NCBI RefSeq assembly: GCF_014269225.2
Contig: NZ_CP077097.1
Location: 3,855,001 to 3,919,000, forward strand
DNA length: 64,000 nucleotides
Origin: Pseudomonas anuradhapurensis
GTDB taxonomy: Bacteria > Pseudomonadota > Gammaproteobacteria > Pseudomonadales > Pseudomonadaceae
Direction of reading: 5' to 3'
Part shown: piece by piece, positions 56,056 to 64,000 of the stretch
Numbering within the stretch: the first letter of the stretch is position 1
How the letters are laid out: the number at the start of each line of letters is the position of its first letter
Position numbers and translations under genes: made by a program
Notes under the pieces: generated by a model
Told to the model about the DNA's origin: nothing
Seen by the model: the letters and a program-made list of their open reading frames with translations, nothing else
Database searches by the model: none

Positions 56056-57342
56056 TTACCGCGCCTGCAGCTGTTTGCCGCGGGTTTCCGGCAGGCTCAA
56101 TGCGGCCAGGATCACCACGCCGTAGGACACCGCGGAGAACACGCCGATGCCCAGGCCCAGCGGCACCTTCTGGCCGAGCACGCCGATCAGCAGTGGGAAC
56201 AGCGCCGCCACGACCTTGCCGATGTTGTAGCAGAAGCCCTGCCCCGAACCGCGGATACGGGTGGGGAACAGCTCGGTGAGGAACGCGCCCATGCCGCTGA
56301 AGATGCCCGAGGCGAAGAAGCCCAGCGGGAGCCCCAACCACAGCATCACGTCATCGCTGACTGGCATTTGCGTGTACAGCAGCACGATGACGAACGAGCC
56401 CACCGCAAACAGGATGAAGTTCTTCTTGCGCCCGAGCAGGTCGGACAGGTACGCGCTGACCACATAACCGATGTAGGAACCGACGATCACCATGGCCAGG
56501 TAGCCACCGGTGCCCAGCACACTCAGGCCGCGTTCGCTCTTGAGGAACGTCGGCAGCCACGAGGTGATGGCGTAGTAGCCGCCCAAAGCACCGGTGGTCA
56601 GCAGCGACGCGCGCACGGTGGTCCAGAGCATGCCCGGGGCGAAGATCTCGTAGAAGCGCGAAGGCACCTCGGCGCTTTCCACGGCCTTGGCCTCGCGATA
56701 CACCTCGGGGTCCTTGACCAGGCGGCGGACGAAGATCACGAAGATCGCCGGCACCAGGCCCAACAGGAACAACGCACGCCAGGCCTGCTCTGCCGGTAGC
56801 CAGGAAAACAGCAGCGCGTAGAGAATGGCGGTGAGGCCCCAGCCAAGCGCCCAGCCGGACTGCACCATGCCCACCGCCTTGCCACGGTCCTGGGCACGGA
56901 TCACCTCGCCGATCAGCACTGCGCCGGCGGTCCATTCCCCCCCGAAGCCAAAGCCCATCAGGGTACGGGCGATCAGCAGCTGCTGGTAGTTCTGGGCGAA
57001 GCCGCAGAGGAAGGTGAAGAAGGCGAACCACAGCACGGTCAGTTGCAGGGTGCGCACCCGGCCGATGCGGTCGGAGAGGATGCCGGCAATCCAGCCGCCG
57101 GCGGCCGAGGCGATCAGCGTGCTGGTGTGGATCAGCCCGGCCTCGGTGGTGCTGATGCCCCACAGCATGATCAGCGTGGGGATGACGAAGCTGAGCATCT
57201 GCGTGTCCATGCCATCCAGGCCATAGCCGATCTTGCAGCTCCAGAAGGTGCGTCGTTGCTGGGAATCGATATCGCGGTACCAGGCGAATGGCCCGGTCGA
57301 TGAGGAGGGACTGACCTGCTGCTGCACGCCGGTGGGGTTCAT
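56056..57342 (-). CDS. MFS transporter, probably for 5-oxoproline or a related acid
   Basis: A 428-residue permease with twelve hydrophobic segments and the sugar/aromatic-acid-type MFS signatures: GWIAGILSDRIGRVRTLQLTV (loop 2-3), RTLMGFGFGGEWTAGAVLIGE (helix 4-5) and LSDLLGRKKNF (loop 8-9). The start is ATG 57342, with GAGGCA upstream. It heads the operon with pxpABC, so uptake of 5-oxoproline or of a compound converted to it is the simplest guess. The LysR gene is divergent, 128 bases away, and probably controls the operon. Confidence 0.87.
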   Translation of the reverse strand: MNPTGVQQQVSPSSSTGPFAWYRDIDSQQRRTFWSCKIGYGLDGMDTQMLSFVIPTLIMLWGISTTEAGLIHTSTLIASAAGGWIAGILSDRIGRVRTLQLTVLWFAFFTFLCGFAQNYQQLLIARTLMGFGFGGEWTAGAVLIGEVIRAQDRGKAVGMVQSGWALGWGLTAILYALLFSWLPAEQAWRALFLLGLVPAIFVIFVRRLVKDPEVYREAKAVESAEVPSRFYEIFAPGMLWTTVRASLLTTGALGGYYAITSWLPTFLKSERGLSVLGTGGYLAMVIVGSYIGYVVSAYLSDLLGRKKNFILFAVGSFVIVLLYTQMPVSDDVMLWLGLPLGFFASGIFSGMGAFLTELFPTRIRGSGQGFCYNIGKVVAALFPLLIGVLGQKVPLGLGIGVFSAVSYGVVILAALSLPETRGKQLQAR

Positions 57343-57470
57343 GGTTGCCTCGGCTTGTTGGTATTGTTTTACGGGCGACACAGGGTCGCGGCCTGGGCAT
57401 CATTGTTCAGAGGCCACGCCAGCTGCGTCCAACGAGAAAAACCGCCGGTCTGGAACAAGAAAAACTGATC

Positions 57471-58382
57471 ATGAACCTTCGTTTCCTCGAAACCTTCGTC
57501 TGGGTTGCCCGGCTCAAGAGCTTCCGCCTGACCGCGGAAAAGCTGTTCACCACCCAGGCCTCGGTGTCCAGCCGTATCGCCGCACTGGAGGCCGACCTGG
57601 GGGTGAAGCTGCTGCTGCGCGACTCGCGCGGGGTCAGCCTGACCCCGGAAGGGAGCAAGGTGCTGGAGTATGCCGAGCGCATGCTGGACACCGCCAAGGC
57701 CATGAAGCAGTCACTGGACAGCGACCGGGCCAAGGTCGGGCGCATCCGCATCGGGGTGATGGACACGGTGATCCATACCTGGATGAGCGCGCTGGTGGCC
57801 GAGCTGAGCGAACGCTACCCGCAGGTGGAGATCGAACTGGTGGCCGACACCGCACTGAATCTGCGCGAGCAGTTGCAGAAGGGTTTTCTCGACGTGATCC
57901 TGCAGACCGACCTGGTGCGCGAGCAATCGATCCGCAGCCTCGACCTGGCGCGCTACCCGATGGGCTGGATCGTGGCGGCAGGCTCGCCGCAGCACCGCGA
58001 CTATGCCTCCCTGGCCGAACTTGGGCGTGAGCGCATCATCACCTTCTCGAAGAACTCACGGCCGCACCAGGAGGTGCTGAGCCTGCTACAAGGCGCGGGT
58101 GCCGAAACGCCGCGCTTGAACTGCGTGAATTCGGTGGCGGCGATTACCCGGTTGCTGCGCGACGGCTTTGGCATTGGCGCGTTGCCGCCGGCGCTGGTGG
58201 ATGCCGAGTTGAGCCGCGGTGAGCTGGTGTTGCTGCAAGGGCTGCAACCGCCGCCAAGCCTTGAGCTGGTAGTGGCCTGGCAGACCGGGGTGGCGTTGGT
58301 GGATGAGGTGGTCGGGGTGTGCCGGCAAGTGCTGCAAGGGTATGCGCGGGATGTGGGCGGGCAGCGGATTGTATTGGTCTGA
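57471..58382 (+). CDS. LysR-type regulator of the pxp operon
   Basis: A 303-residue LysR protein. The winged helix-turn-helix is at the N-terminus (LETFVWVARLKSFRLTAEKLFTTQASVSSRIAALEADLGVKLLLRD), followed by the linker helix and a two-lobed effector domain (RIRIGVMDTVIHTWMSALVAELSERYPQVEIELV). The position, divergent from the MFS-pxpBCA operon with a shared 128-base gap, suggests that it regulates that operon in response to 5-oxoproline or the MFS substrate. The start ATG 57471 gives the standard MNLRFLETFV N-terminus. Confidence 0.9.
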   Translation: MNLRFLETFVWVARLKSFRLTAEKLFTTQASVSSRIAALEADLGVKLLLRDSRGVSLTPEGSKVLEYAERMLDTAKAMKQSLDSDRAKVGRIRIGVMDTVIHTWMSALVAELSERYPQVEIELVADTALNLREQLQKGFLDVILQTDLVREQSIRSLDLARYPMGWIVAAGSPQHRDYASLAELGRERIITFSKNSRPHQEVLSLLQGAGAETPRLNCVNSVAAITRLLRDGFGIGALPPALVDAELSRGELVLLQGLQPPPSLELVVAWQTGVALVDEVVGVCRQVLQGYARDVGGQRIVLV

Positions 58383-58405
58383 GCGTTTGGCTTTCTCGCG
58401 GCCGG

Positions 58406-58547
58406 CTGACGCGGTCCCTGTAGGAGCGGCCTTGTGTCGCGAAAGGGCTGCAGAGCAGCCTCGGCAATTGCTGCATCGCTGCTGAACCCTGGGGCCGCTT
58501 TGCGGCCCTTTCGCGACACAAGGCCGCTCCTACAGGGACCGCGTCAG
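58406..58547. repeat. Inverted REP pair, second family
   Basis: Facing arms with CTGACGCGGTCCCTGTAGGA and its complement, continuing through GCGGCCTTGTGTCGCGAAAG. Arms of about 50 bases surround a less regular middle. It lies between the convergent LysR and DUF2937 genes, and a related single arm is at 62529-62570. Confidence 0.82.
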
Positions 58548-58569
58548 GCCACGGATGAGTGCAGGTGAA

Positions 58570-59091
58570 TCAGCGCCAGCTCTCTTTCACCGCCCTGCGC
58601 CGCCCACCCAGGATCAGCCAGCCAATCCCCAACAGCAGGCTTTCCACCACGAAAGCCAGGACGAACCCTGCACCCAGCCCCCAGCCAACCGCCTCGGGTA
58701 CCAGCAATATCTGATAGCTGTAGCTGTTCAGGGTCTCTTCCCGCATTTGCGGGTCGGCCTGCACCAGCACGTGCCAGGTACGTTCGGCCCATGAGCCTTG
58801 CAACGCCTGCCATTCGCTTTCCAGCAGATCGTTACGAATCATCAGGCTTTCGATGCTGTTGGCATCACTGAGGAATACCGGGTCGTCGCTGCTGCGGTAG
58901 TGCCGCAGCAGCGCCTGCAAGTCACCGTTGAAGAAGCGCTCGGCCGTCTGCCGGAAACCATCCAGTGCCTCGCGCGATTCGAACAGGTGCGCCTCGACCC
59001 GCTGGCTGTAATCCTTAACCAGCCCCGGGACCTGGATGCCGGCCAGCAGGCCGAAGGTGAACAGCAGCAACCGCAGGTAACTTCTGAACAT
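58570..59091 (-). CDS. DUF2937-type membrane protein
   Basis: A 173-residue protein with an N-terminal hydrophobic segment (YLRLLLFTFGLLAGIQVPGLV), a helical, charged middle part (about 30-125) and a C-terminal membrane helix (GLGAGFVLAFVVESLLLGIGWLIL). That matches the DUF2937 family, which has no known function. It is the last of three co-directional genes, 9 bases after yafJ. Confidence 0.8.
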   Translation of the reverse strand: MFRSYLRLLLFTFGLLAGIQVPGLVKDYSQRVEAHLFESREALDGFRQTAERFFNGDLQALLRHYRSSDDPVFLSDANSIESLMIRNDLLESEWQALQGSWAERTWHVLVQADPQMREETLNSYSYQILLVPEAVGWGLGAGFVLAFVVESLLLGIGWLILGGRRRAVKESWR

Positions 59092-59100
59092 GCAGCGTCC

Positions 59101-59874
59101 TTAGCTCTGGCCGTGCGCCACGCATTCGCCGTGCCGCCACAGGGCCCATTGTCCCGGCGCGTAGCGCTGCCAGGTCTCGTTCTCGGTCAGGGCCTCGGTA
59201 GCGATGACCGTGACCACGTCGTTGGGGGTGGTTTCGGTGTGAAAATCAACGATCAGGTCGACATCCTTCAACCGCGCCGCACCAAAGGGTGCACGCCGCG
59301 TGATGTGCACCAGCTTGGTCGAGCAGAAGCAGAACAGCCAGTCGCCGTCGCTGAGCATGCAGTTGAACACGCCCAGAGACCGGTAGCCGGCACAGGCTTC
59401 GACCAGCACCGGCAGCAGCTGTTCAACCGCAACCGGCTCGGGAAAGCTGCTACGAATGCGGTTGAGCAGGTCGCAGAAGGCCGCTTCGCTGTCGGTGTCG
59501 CCCACCGGCCGGTAGAAACCGGCCTGGCCCTTGAAGTCGCCCAGCTGGCCATTGTGCGCGAAGCACCAGTTGCGGCCCCACATTTCCCGCACGAAGGGGT
59601 GGGTGTTGGCCAGGCACACCTTGCCGACGTTAGCCTGGCGGATGTGGCCGATGACCACTTCGCTCTTGATCGGGTAGCGCTGCACCAGGTTGGCCACTTC
59701 CGACTCGCTGCTGGCGGCCGGGTCCTGGAACAGGCGCAGGCCACGCCCTTCGTAGAAGCCGATGCCCCAGCCGTCGCGGTGCGGGCCGGTGCGGCCACCG
59801 CGCTGCATCAGGCCGGTAAAGCTGAAAACGATATCGGTGGGAACGTTGGCACTCATGCCCAGCAGTTCGCACAT
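59101..59874 (-). CDS. yafJ: YafJ-type class II glutamine amidotransferase-like protein
   Basis: A 257-residue protein with the Ntn-hydrolase amidotransferase fold. The N-terminal Met is followed by Cys2 (MCELLGMSAN), the catalytic residue once Met is removed. Other signatures are GWGIGFYEGRGLRLF, NTHPFVREMWGRNWCFAHNGQL (oxyanion and glutamine-binding part) and VGDTDSEAAFCDLL. No synthetase domain is attached, so the acceptor of the amide nitrogen is unknown. It forms an operon with the membrane protein gene upstream (14 bases) and the DUF2937 gene downstream (9 bases). Confidence 0.88.
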   Translation of the reverse strand: MCELLGMSANVPTDIVFSFTGLMQRGGRTGPHRDGWGIGFYEGRGLRLFQDPAASSESEVANLVQRYPIKSEVVIGHIRQANVGKVCLANTHPFVREMWGRNWCFAHNGQLGDFKGQAGFYRPVGDTDSEAAFCDLLNRIRSSFPEPVAVEQLLPVLVEACAGYRSLGVFNCMLSDGDWLFCFCSTKLVHITRRAPFGAARLKDVDLIVDFHTETTPNDVVTVIATEALTENETWQRYAPGQWALWRHGECVAHGQS

Positions 59875-59888
59875 CGGCGTGTCTCCGC

Positions 59889-60386
59889 TTACAGACGGGG
59901 CTCGACCCGGCCACCGCCACGCAAGGCGGCAGGGCGTGGGTCGTCAAGGTAGCGGTCGCGGCGCTCGGCGGCCAACGGCGCCTGGGCAGCGAGCGCGTCG
60001 TCTTCGGCAGCCTGGCGCTGGGCCGCGGTCTCGGCCTGGGCGCGGCGTTCGCGGGCGCGTTTTTCCAGCGGCCAGCGCAGCGCCACGAAGAGGAAGTACA
60101 GGCTGAAGGCGAACATGCCGTACATGGCAAAGTCCGACACCGCGCGCCAGGCGTTGTTGCCGACCTTGAAGGCGATGTCCAGTGCGGTAATGGCAATGGC
60201 CGGGGCAAAGCTGTCCTTGGCCGGGTCGACGATGGTCGGGGTCAGCAGCAGCACCGCCAGCACCACCCGCAACGGTTCGCGCAGCCAGCGCCACATCCAG
60301 CCGGTGAGTTTGAAGCCCACCAGCAGGCAGCCCAGGGCGGCAACCGCGTATAGGCCCCAGGCCAGGGTGTAGTCGTTCTCGGTCAT
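59889..60386 (-). CDS. Small inner-membrane protein with charged C-terminal tail
   Basis: A 165-residue protein with three or four hydrophobic segments (LYAVAALGCLLVGFKLTGWMW, LRVVLAVLLLTPTIV, FAMYGMFAFSLYFLFVALRW) and a cytoplasmic tail rich in Ala, Arg and Glu (RRAQAETAAQRQAAEDDALA) that may form a coiled coil. I recognise no named family with certainty. It is the first gene of the three-gene set with yafJ and DUF2937, which suggests a shared, unknown role. Confidence 0.7.
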   Translation of the reverse strand: MTENDYTLAWGLYAVAALGCLLVGFKLTGWMWRWLREPLRVVLAVLLLTPTIVDPAKDSFAPAIAITALDIAFKVGNNAWRAVSDFAMYGMFAFSLYFLFVALRWPLEKRARERRAQAETAAQRQAAEDDALAAQAPLAAERRDRYLDDPRPAALRGGGRVEPRL

Positions 60387-60478
60387 GGTGATCGTGCAAG
60401 CCAGGCAAAGAGATGCCTATGATAAACACTTTTCCAGGCGCAGACAGCGTCTCCCTGTCCCCAGCCAAGAGTTCCCCG

Positions 60479-62521
60479 ATGCCGAACAAGCCTCAGCCAC
60501 CCATCGCCCATGCCGACAACGCCACCGACCCCTATGCCTGGCTGCAACGGCGCGACAGCCCCGAGGTGCTGGCTTACCTGCAAGCCGAAAACGCCTACCA
60601 GGAAGCCTGCCTGGCCGACCAGGCCGCGCTGCGCGAGCAATTGTTCGAAGAGATCAAGGGCCGTATCCTGGAAACCGACCTGTCGCTGCCGACGCCCTGG
60701 GGCCCCTACCTCTACTACACCCGCACCACCGCCGGCGACGAGTACCCGCGTCACTACCGCTGCCCGCGCCCGGCCGACGACTCCAACACCGTCGATGCAA
60801 GCCAGGAGCAATTGCTGCTCGACCCCAACGCCCTGGCCAATGGCGGCTTCCTGTCGCTGGGCGCGTTCAACGTCAGCCCTGACCATCGCCTGCTGGCCTA
60901 CAGCCTCGACACCAGCGGCGACGAAATCTTCACCCTGTACGTCAAGGACCTGGCCAGTGGCAACGTCACCACCCTGCCCTTCGACGACTGCGACGGCAGC
61001 CTGACCTGGGCCAACGACAGCCAGACGTTGTTCTTCGCCGAACTGGACGACACCCACCGGCCCTGGCGCCTGCGCCGCCACACCTTGGGCAGCGCTGGCG
61101 CGCAGACCGTGTTCGAAGAGCCCGACGGGCGCTTCTTCCTGCACTGCTACCGCACCAGCTCCGAGCGCCAGCTGGTGCTGCTGCTCAACAGCAAGACCAC
61201 CAGCGAAGCCTGGGTACTGGATGCCGAAACGCCGCTGGCGCCCTTTACCTGCCTGGCGCCACGGGTCGAGGGCCACGAGTACTTCCCCGACCACGGCCAG
61301 CTCGACGGCCAGTGGCGCTGGTTCATCCGCACCAACCAGGACGGCATCAACTTCGCCCTGTACCACGCACCGGCCACACCGGTGCCAAGCCGCGCGCAAT
61401 GGCAGGTGCTGGTGCCGCACCGTGAGGCGATCATGCTCGAAGGCCTCAGCCTGAATGCCACGGCACTGACCCTGAGCCTGCGCGAAGGCGGCCTGCCGAT
61501 CATCGAGGTACGCCCCCAGGGCCTGCCGGCCTACCGTGTCGAGCTACCCGACGCGGCCTACAGCTTGTACGTGCAGGACAGCCTGGAGTTCGCCAGCCCG
61601 CGCCTGCGCCTGCGCTACGAAGCGCTCAACCGCCCGGCCCAGGTGCGCCAGCTGGAACTGGCCACTGGCGCCCAGGTGGTGCTCAAGCAAACCCCGGTAC
61701 TGGGGCCGTTCGACGCCGATGACTATGTCAGCGAGCGCCTGTGGGCCACGGCAGCGGACGGTACCCAGGTGCCGATCAGCCTGGTCCGCCGCCGTCAGGA
61801 CCTGGGCCAGACCGTGCCGCTGTACCTGTACGGCTACGGCGCCTATGGCGAAAGCCTCGACCCGTGGTTCTCGCATGCGCGCCTGAGCCTGCTGGAGCGC
61901 GGCGTGGCCTTTGCCATTGCCCACGTGCGCGGCGGTGGCGAGCTGGGCGAAGCCTGGTACCGCGCCGGCAAGCAGGAGCACAAGCACAACAGCTTCGGCG
62001 ACTTCATCGCCTGTGCCGAGCACCTGATCGCCGTGGGCGTGACCGCCGCCGATCGCCTGGCCATCAGCGGCGGCAGTGCCGGTGGCCTGCTGATGGGCGC
62101 GGTGCTCAACCTGCGCCCCGAGCTGTTCCGTTGCGCGGTTGCCGAAGTGCCGTTCGTCGACGTGCTCAACACCATGCTCGACCCTGAGCTGCCGTTGACC
62201 GTGACCGAGTACGACGAATGGGGCAACCCTGAAGAACCAGAGGTGTACGAGCGGATCAAGGCCTACGCGCCGTATGAAAACGTGAAGGCGCAGGCCTACC
62301 CGGCGATGCTGGTGGTGGCTGGTTACAACGACAGCCGCGTGCAGTACTGGGAAGCGGCCAAGTGGGTGGCGCGGCTACGCACGCGCAAGACCGACAGCAA
62401 CCTGCTGCTGCTCAAGACCGAGATGGGCGCCGGGCACGGCGGGATGAGCGGGCGCTACCAGGGGCTGAAGGACGTGGCCCTGGAATATGCGTTCGTGTTT
62501 GGCCAGCTGGGTGTAGCTTGA
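60479..62521 (+). CDS. ptrB: Oligopeptidase B (prolyl oligopeptidase family)
   Basis: A 680-residue serine peptidase that cuts after Arg or Lys in short peptides in the cytoplasm. The N-terminal propeller is at about 1-400 (DPYAWLQRRDSPEVLAYLQAEN, then blade repeats such as LAYSLDTSGDEIFTLYVKDL). The alpha/beta-hydrolase domain has nucleophile Ser533 (GGSAGG), Asp618 (GYNDSRV) and His653 (GAGHGGMSGR), with acidic residues near the active site. The start at ATG 60479 gives the normal family N-terminus; an ATG 22 codons earlier adds an unrelated leader. It is divergent from the membrane protein operon. Confidence 0.94.
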   Translation: MPNKPQPPIAHADNATDPYAWLQRRDSPEVLAYLQAENAYQEACLADQAALREQLFEEIKGRILETDLSLPTPWGPYLYYTRTTAGDEYPRHYRCPRPADDSNTVDASQEQLLLDPNALANGGFLSLGAFNVSPDHRLLAYSLDTSGDEIFTLYVKDLASGNVTTLPFDDCDGSLTWANDSQTLFFAELDDTHRPWRLRRHTLGSAGAQTVFEEPDGRFFLHCYRTSSERQLVLLLNSKTTSEAWVLDAETPLAPFTCLAPRVEGHEYFPDHGQLDGQWRWFIRTNQDGINFALYHAPATPVPSRAQWQVLVPHREAIMLEGLSLNATALTLSLREGGLPIIEVRPQGLPAYRVELPDAAYSLYVQDSLEFASPRLRLRYEALNRPAQVRQLELATGAQVVLKQTPVLGPFDADDYVSERLWATAADGTQVPISLVRRRQDLGQTVPLYLYGYGAYGESLDPWFSHARLSLLERGVAFAIAHVRGGGELGEAWYRAGKQEHKHNSFGDFIACAEHLIAVGVTAADRLAISGGSAGGLLMGAVLNLRPELFRCAVAEVPFVDVLNTMLDPELPLTVTEYDEWGNPEEPEVYERIKAYAPYENVKAQAYPAMLVVAGYNDSRVQYWEAAKWVARLRTRKTDSNLLLLKTEMGAGHGGMSGRYQGLKDVALEYAFVFGQLGVA

Positions 62522-62528
62522 GCTGGCT

Positions 62529-62570
62529 GGGGGCGCTTTGCGCCCCTTCGCGACACAAGGCCGCTCCTAC
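62529..62570. repeat. Single REP arm (second family)
   Basis: One copy of the CGCGACACAAGGCCGCTCCT repeat just behind the ptrB stop, with a short GGGCGCTTTGCGCCC hairpin. Related to one arm of 58406-58547. It may serve as a terminator for ptrB. Confidence 0.7.
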
Positions 62571-62615
62571 AACCGATCGCAATCCTGAGCTGCGCCCCAG
62601 GCTCGCCCCCCCAAG

Positions 62616-62894
62616 TCAATCATCCGGTACCACCGGCTTCTGCGGCTCCTGCCGCAACCCCGGCAAAGGCTGGTCTTTCGGCGGCCCAGGCACCGGCATG
62701 GGCGGCAACAACGGTGCCCCGGGCTGGCTGTCGTAGGCCTTGGGCGGTGTACTCGGGGTGATCTGCGGGTAGGGCGTGGGCGTTGGTGTACCCGGTGCAC
62801 CGGGCACTGGCGTGGTCAACCGGGGCGGTGTGCTGGCAGCTTCGGCCATGGGCAGGCCAGCCAGCACCAGCACGGCGAGGATCGCGCGAAACAT
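62616..62894 (-). CDS. Proline-rich secreted peptide
   Basis: A 92-residue protein with a signal peptide (MFRAILAVLVLAGLPMAEA) and a mature part of about 73 residues that is one third proline (TTPVPGAPGTPTPTPYPQ, then LPPMPVPGPPKDQPLPG). No domain is recognised. The low-complexity composition suggests an unstructured periplasmic or cell-wall-spanning peptide. The start at ATG 62894 has AGGAGG upstream, a strong site that supports translation. Confidence 0.65.
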   Translation of the reverse strand: MFRAILAVLVLAGLPMAEAASTPPRLTTPVPGAPGTPTPTPYPQITPSTPPKAYDSQPGAPLLPPMPVPGPPKDQPLPGLRQEPQKPVVPDD

Positions 62895-63026
62895 CAGCAA
62901 CCTCCTGTCGGGAACCTTCCTACAGGCTACGCCGATATTCCGGTTTTCGCCTGTCCGCCAGCCGTGCAAGCGCGCTAGACTCAGGGGCATAACCGTCATT
63001 CGCCTGACCAGAACGAAGGAAACACC

Positions 63027-63398
63027 ATGAGCTCCACCTCTTCCGCCGCCGCTACTGCGCGCCTGGACCGCATTCTGGCCGATGCCAAGCGCGACAAGGA
63101 AATGGGCTACCGCGACAAGGCCCTAAAAATGTACCCGCACGTGTGCGGCCGCTGCGCCCGCGAGTTCTCCGGCAAGCGCCTGAGCGAGCTGACCGTGCAC
63201 CACCGCGACCACAACCACGACAACAACCCGCAGGACGGCTCCAACTGGGAGCTGCTGTGCCTGTATTGCCACGACAACGAGCATTCGCGCTACACCGACC
63301 AGCAGTACTTCAGCGAAGGCTCCACCAGCACGCCGAGCATCGCCAAGGCCACCCACAACCCGTTCGCCGGGCTGGCAGGCATGCTGAAGAAGGACTGA
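63027..63398 (+). CDS. yajD: YajD-family HNH nuclease
   Basis: A 123-residue protein with an N-terminal basic helix (ARLDRILADAKRDKEMGYRDKAL) and an HNH domain: CGRC (zinc cysteines), LTVHHRDHNHDNNP (the HH motif with catalytic His), and NWELLCLYCHDNEH (second zinc pair and final His). That is the YajD layout. It lacks other domains, and the substrate is unknown. It is monocistronic. Confidence 0.9.
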   Translation: MSSTSSAAATARLDRILADAKRDKEMGYRDKALKMYPHVCGRCAREFSGKRLSELTVHHRDHNHDNNPQDGSNWELLCLYCHDNEHSRYTDQQYFSEGSTSTPSIAKATHNPFAGLAGMLKKD

Positions 63399-63434
63399 CC
63401 ATCGATTGGCCCCCCGCTGCTACCGGGCAGCCCG

Positions 63435-63440
63435 TATAAT
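63435..63440 (+). promoter_or_regulatory. Possible -10 box of the RNA methyltransferase gene
   Basis: TATAAT at 63435-63440, 28 bases before the GTG start codon. It is a perfect sigma-70 -10 hexamer, but no good -35 is found at 17 bases upstream. Confidence 0.4.
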
Positions 63441-63468
63441 CGCGCTTTTTTGCGAAGGGCCCCGGTAC

Positions 63469-63939
63469 GTGGCAAACAAACGATACAGCTGCATCGGCCT
63501 GTTCAACCCCAAGTCGGCGGAAAACGTCGGCTCGGTCATGCGCGCCGCGGGTTGCTACGGTGTCAACTCGGTGTTCTATACCGGCAAACGCTACGAACGC
63601 GCCCGTGACTTCGTCACCGATACCAAGCGCGTGCACTACGACATCCCGCTGATCGGCATCGACGACCTGCAACGCATCATCCCGCTGGGCTGCACGCCGG
63701 TGGCGGTGGAGCTGGTGGAAGGTGCGCGGCCATTGCCGGAATACACCCACCCGGACCGGGCCATCTACATCTTCGGGCCCGAGGATGGCTCGTTGAGCGA
63801 GGATGTGCGGGGCTGGTGTGAAGAGACCATCTACATTCCGACCGAAGGTTGCATGAACCTGGCGGCGACAGTGAACGTGGTGCTGTATGACCGCATGGCC
63901 AAGGGCCTGAATACCCGTTCGGGGCCCAAGTTCAAATAG
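63469..63939 (+). CDS. TrmH/SpoU-family RNA methyltransferase
   Basis: A 156-residue protein consisting only of the SPOUT methyltransferase domain. The three motifs are present: NPKSAENVGSVMRAAGCYG (motif 1), IFGPEDGSLSEDV (motif 2) and IPTEGCMNLAATVNVVLYDRM (motif 3, which forms the knot and binds S-adenosylmethionine). It probably methylates a ribose in tRNA or rRNA; the target cannot be told from sequence. The start is GTG 63469 (product MANKRYSCIGLFNPKS), because upstream in-frame ATG would include the -10 region. Confidence 0.88.
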   Translation: MANKRYSCIGLFNPKSAENVGSVMRAAGCYGVNSVFYTGKRYERARDFVTDTKRVHYDIPLIGIDDLQRIIPLGCTPVAVELVEGARPLPEYTHPDRAIYIFGPEDGSLSEDVRGWCEETIYIPTEGCMNLAATVNVVLYDRMAKGLNTRSGPKFK

Positions 63940-64000
63940 CCGACTGAACGATGGCGGCAGCCGGCAGGTCAGCTGCTTACACGTCACACGGAGGCCTCGC

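Overview
The window looks like chromosomal DNA of a fluorescent Pseudomonas of the P. putida group. The grounds are high GC content, several copies of the REP element typical of P. putida, core genes such as aceK, cysK, ptrB and lpxO, and a large locus for the peptide part, export and uptake of a pyoverdine siderophore. Family names come from reading the translated proteins; no database was searched.

Left part (1-10.6 kb): a truncated LysE-type exporter, a hicAB toxin-antitoxin pair with a palindromic operator, a small DUF2790 protein, a GNAT acetyltransferase, peptide deformylase coupled to a YihY membrane protein, a CsbD-like stress protein, an S1-domain RNA-binding protein, a DUF6279 lipoprotein, aceK, two EamA transporters and a DUF4265 protein.

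Centre (11.0-47.9 kb): the siderophore locus. A PvdO-like protein and an FpvA-like TonB receptor with a signalling domain face four co-directional NRPS genes on the minus strand. These carry eight modules and end in a thioesterase. A SyrP-type Asp beta-hydroxylase lies upstream of the NRPS genes, and an azurin gene plus a PvdE-like ABC exporter are divergent from it. Residues read by hand at the adenylation pockets suggest Asp-Lys-D-(OH)Asp-Ser-(Ala?)-D-Thr-Ser-OHOrn. PvdS-type promoters (TAAAT-like box, 16 nt, CGT) precede the first NRPS gene, the pvdO-like gene and the azurin-exporter pair; a weaker one precedes the hydroxylase. The chromophore synthetase PvdL, PvdS and the ornithine-modifying enzymes are not in the window, so the pathway must be completed elsewhere.

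Right part (48-64 kb): lpxO, cysK, an AsmA/DUF748-like protein, a moxR plus VWA-protein pair, the pxpABC 5-oxoprolinase operon with an MFS transporter and a divergent LysR regulator, a three-gene set (membrane protein, YafJ amidotransferase, DUF2937), oligopeptidase B, a proline-rich secreted peptide, a YajD HNH protein and a SpoU-type RNA methyltransferase.

The points most worth following up are the azurin gene inside the PvdS-controlled exporter operon, a 1.57-kb near-identical repeat of the two Ser adenylation domains, a D-type condensation domain with no epimerase before it, and a perfect 65-bp inverted repeat just upstream of the NRPS promoter.
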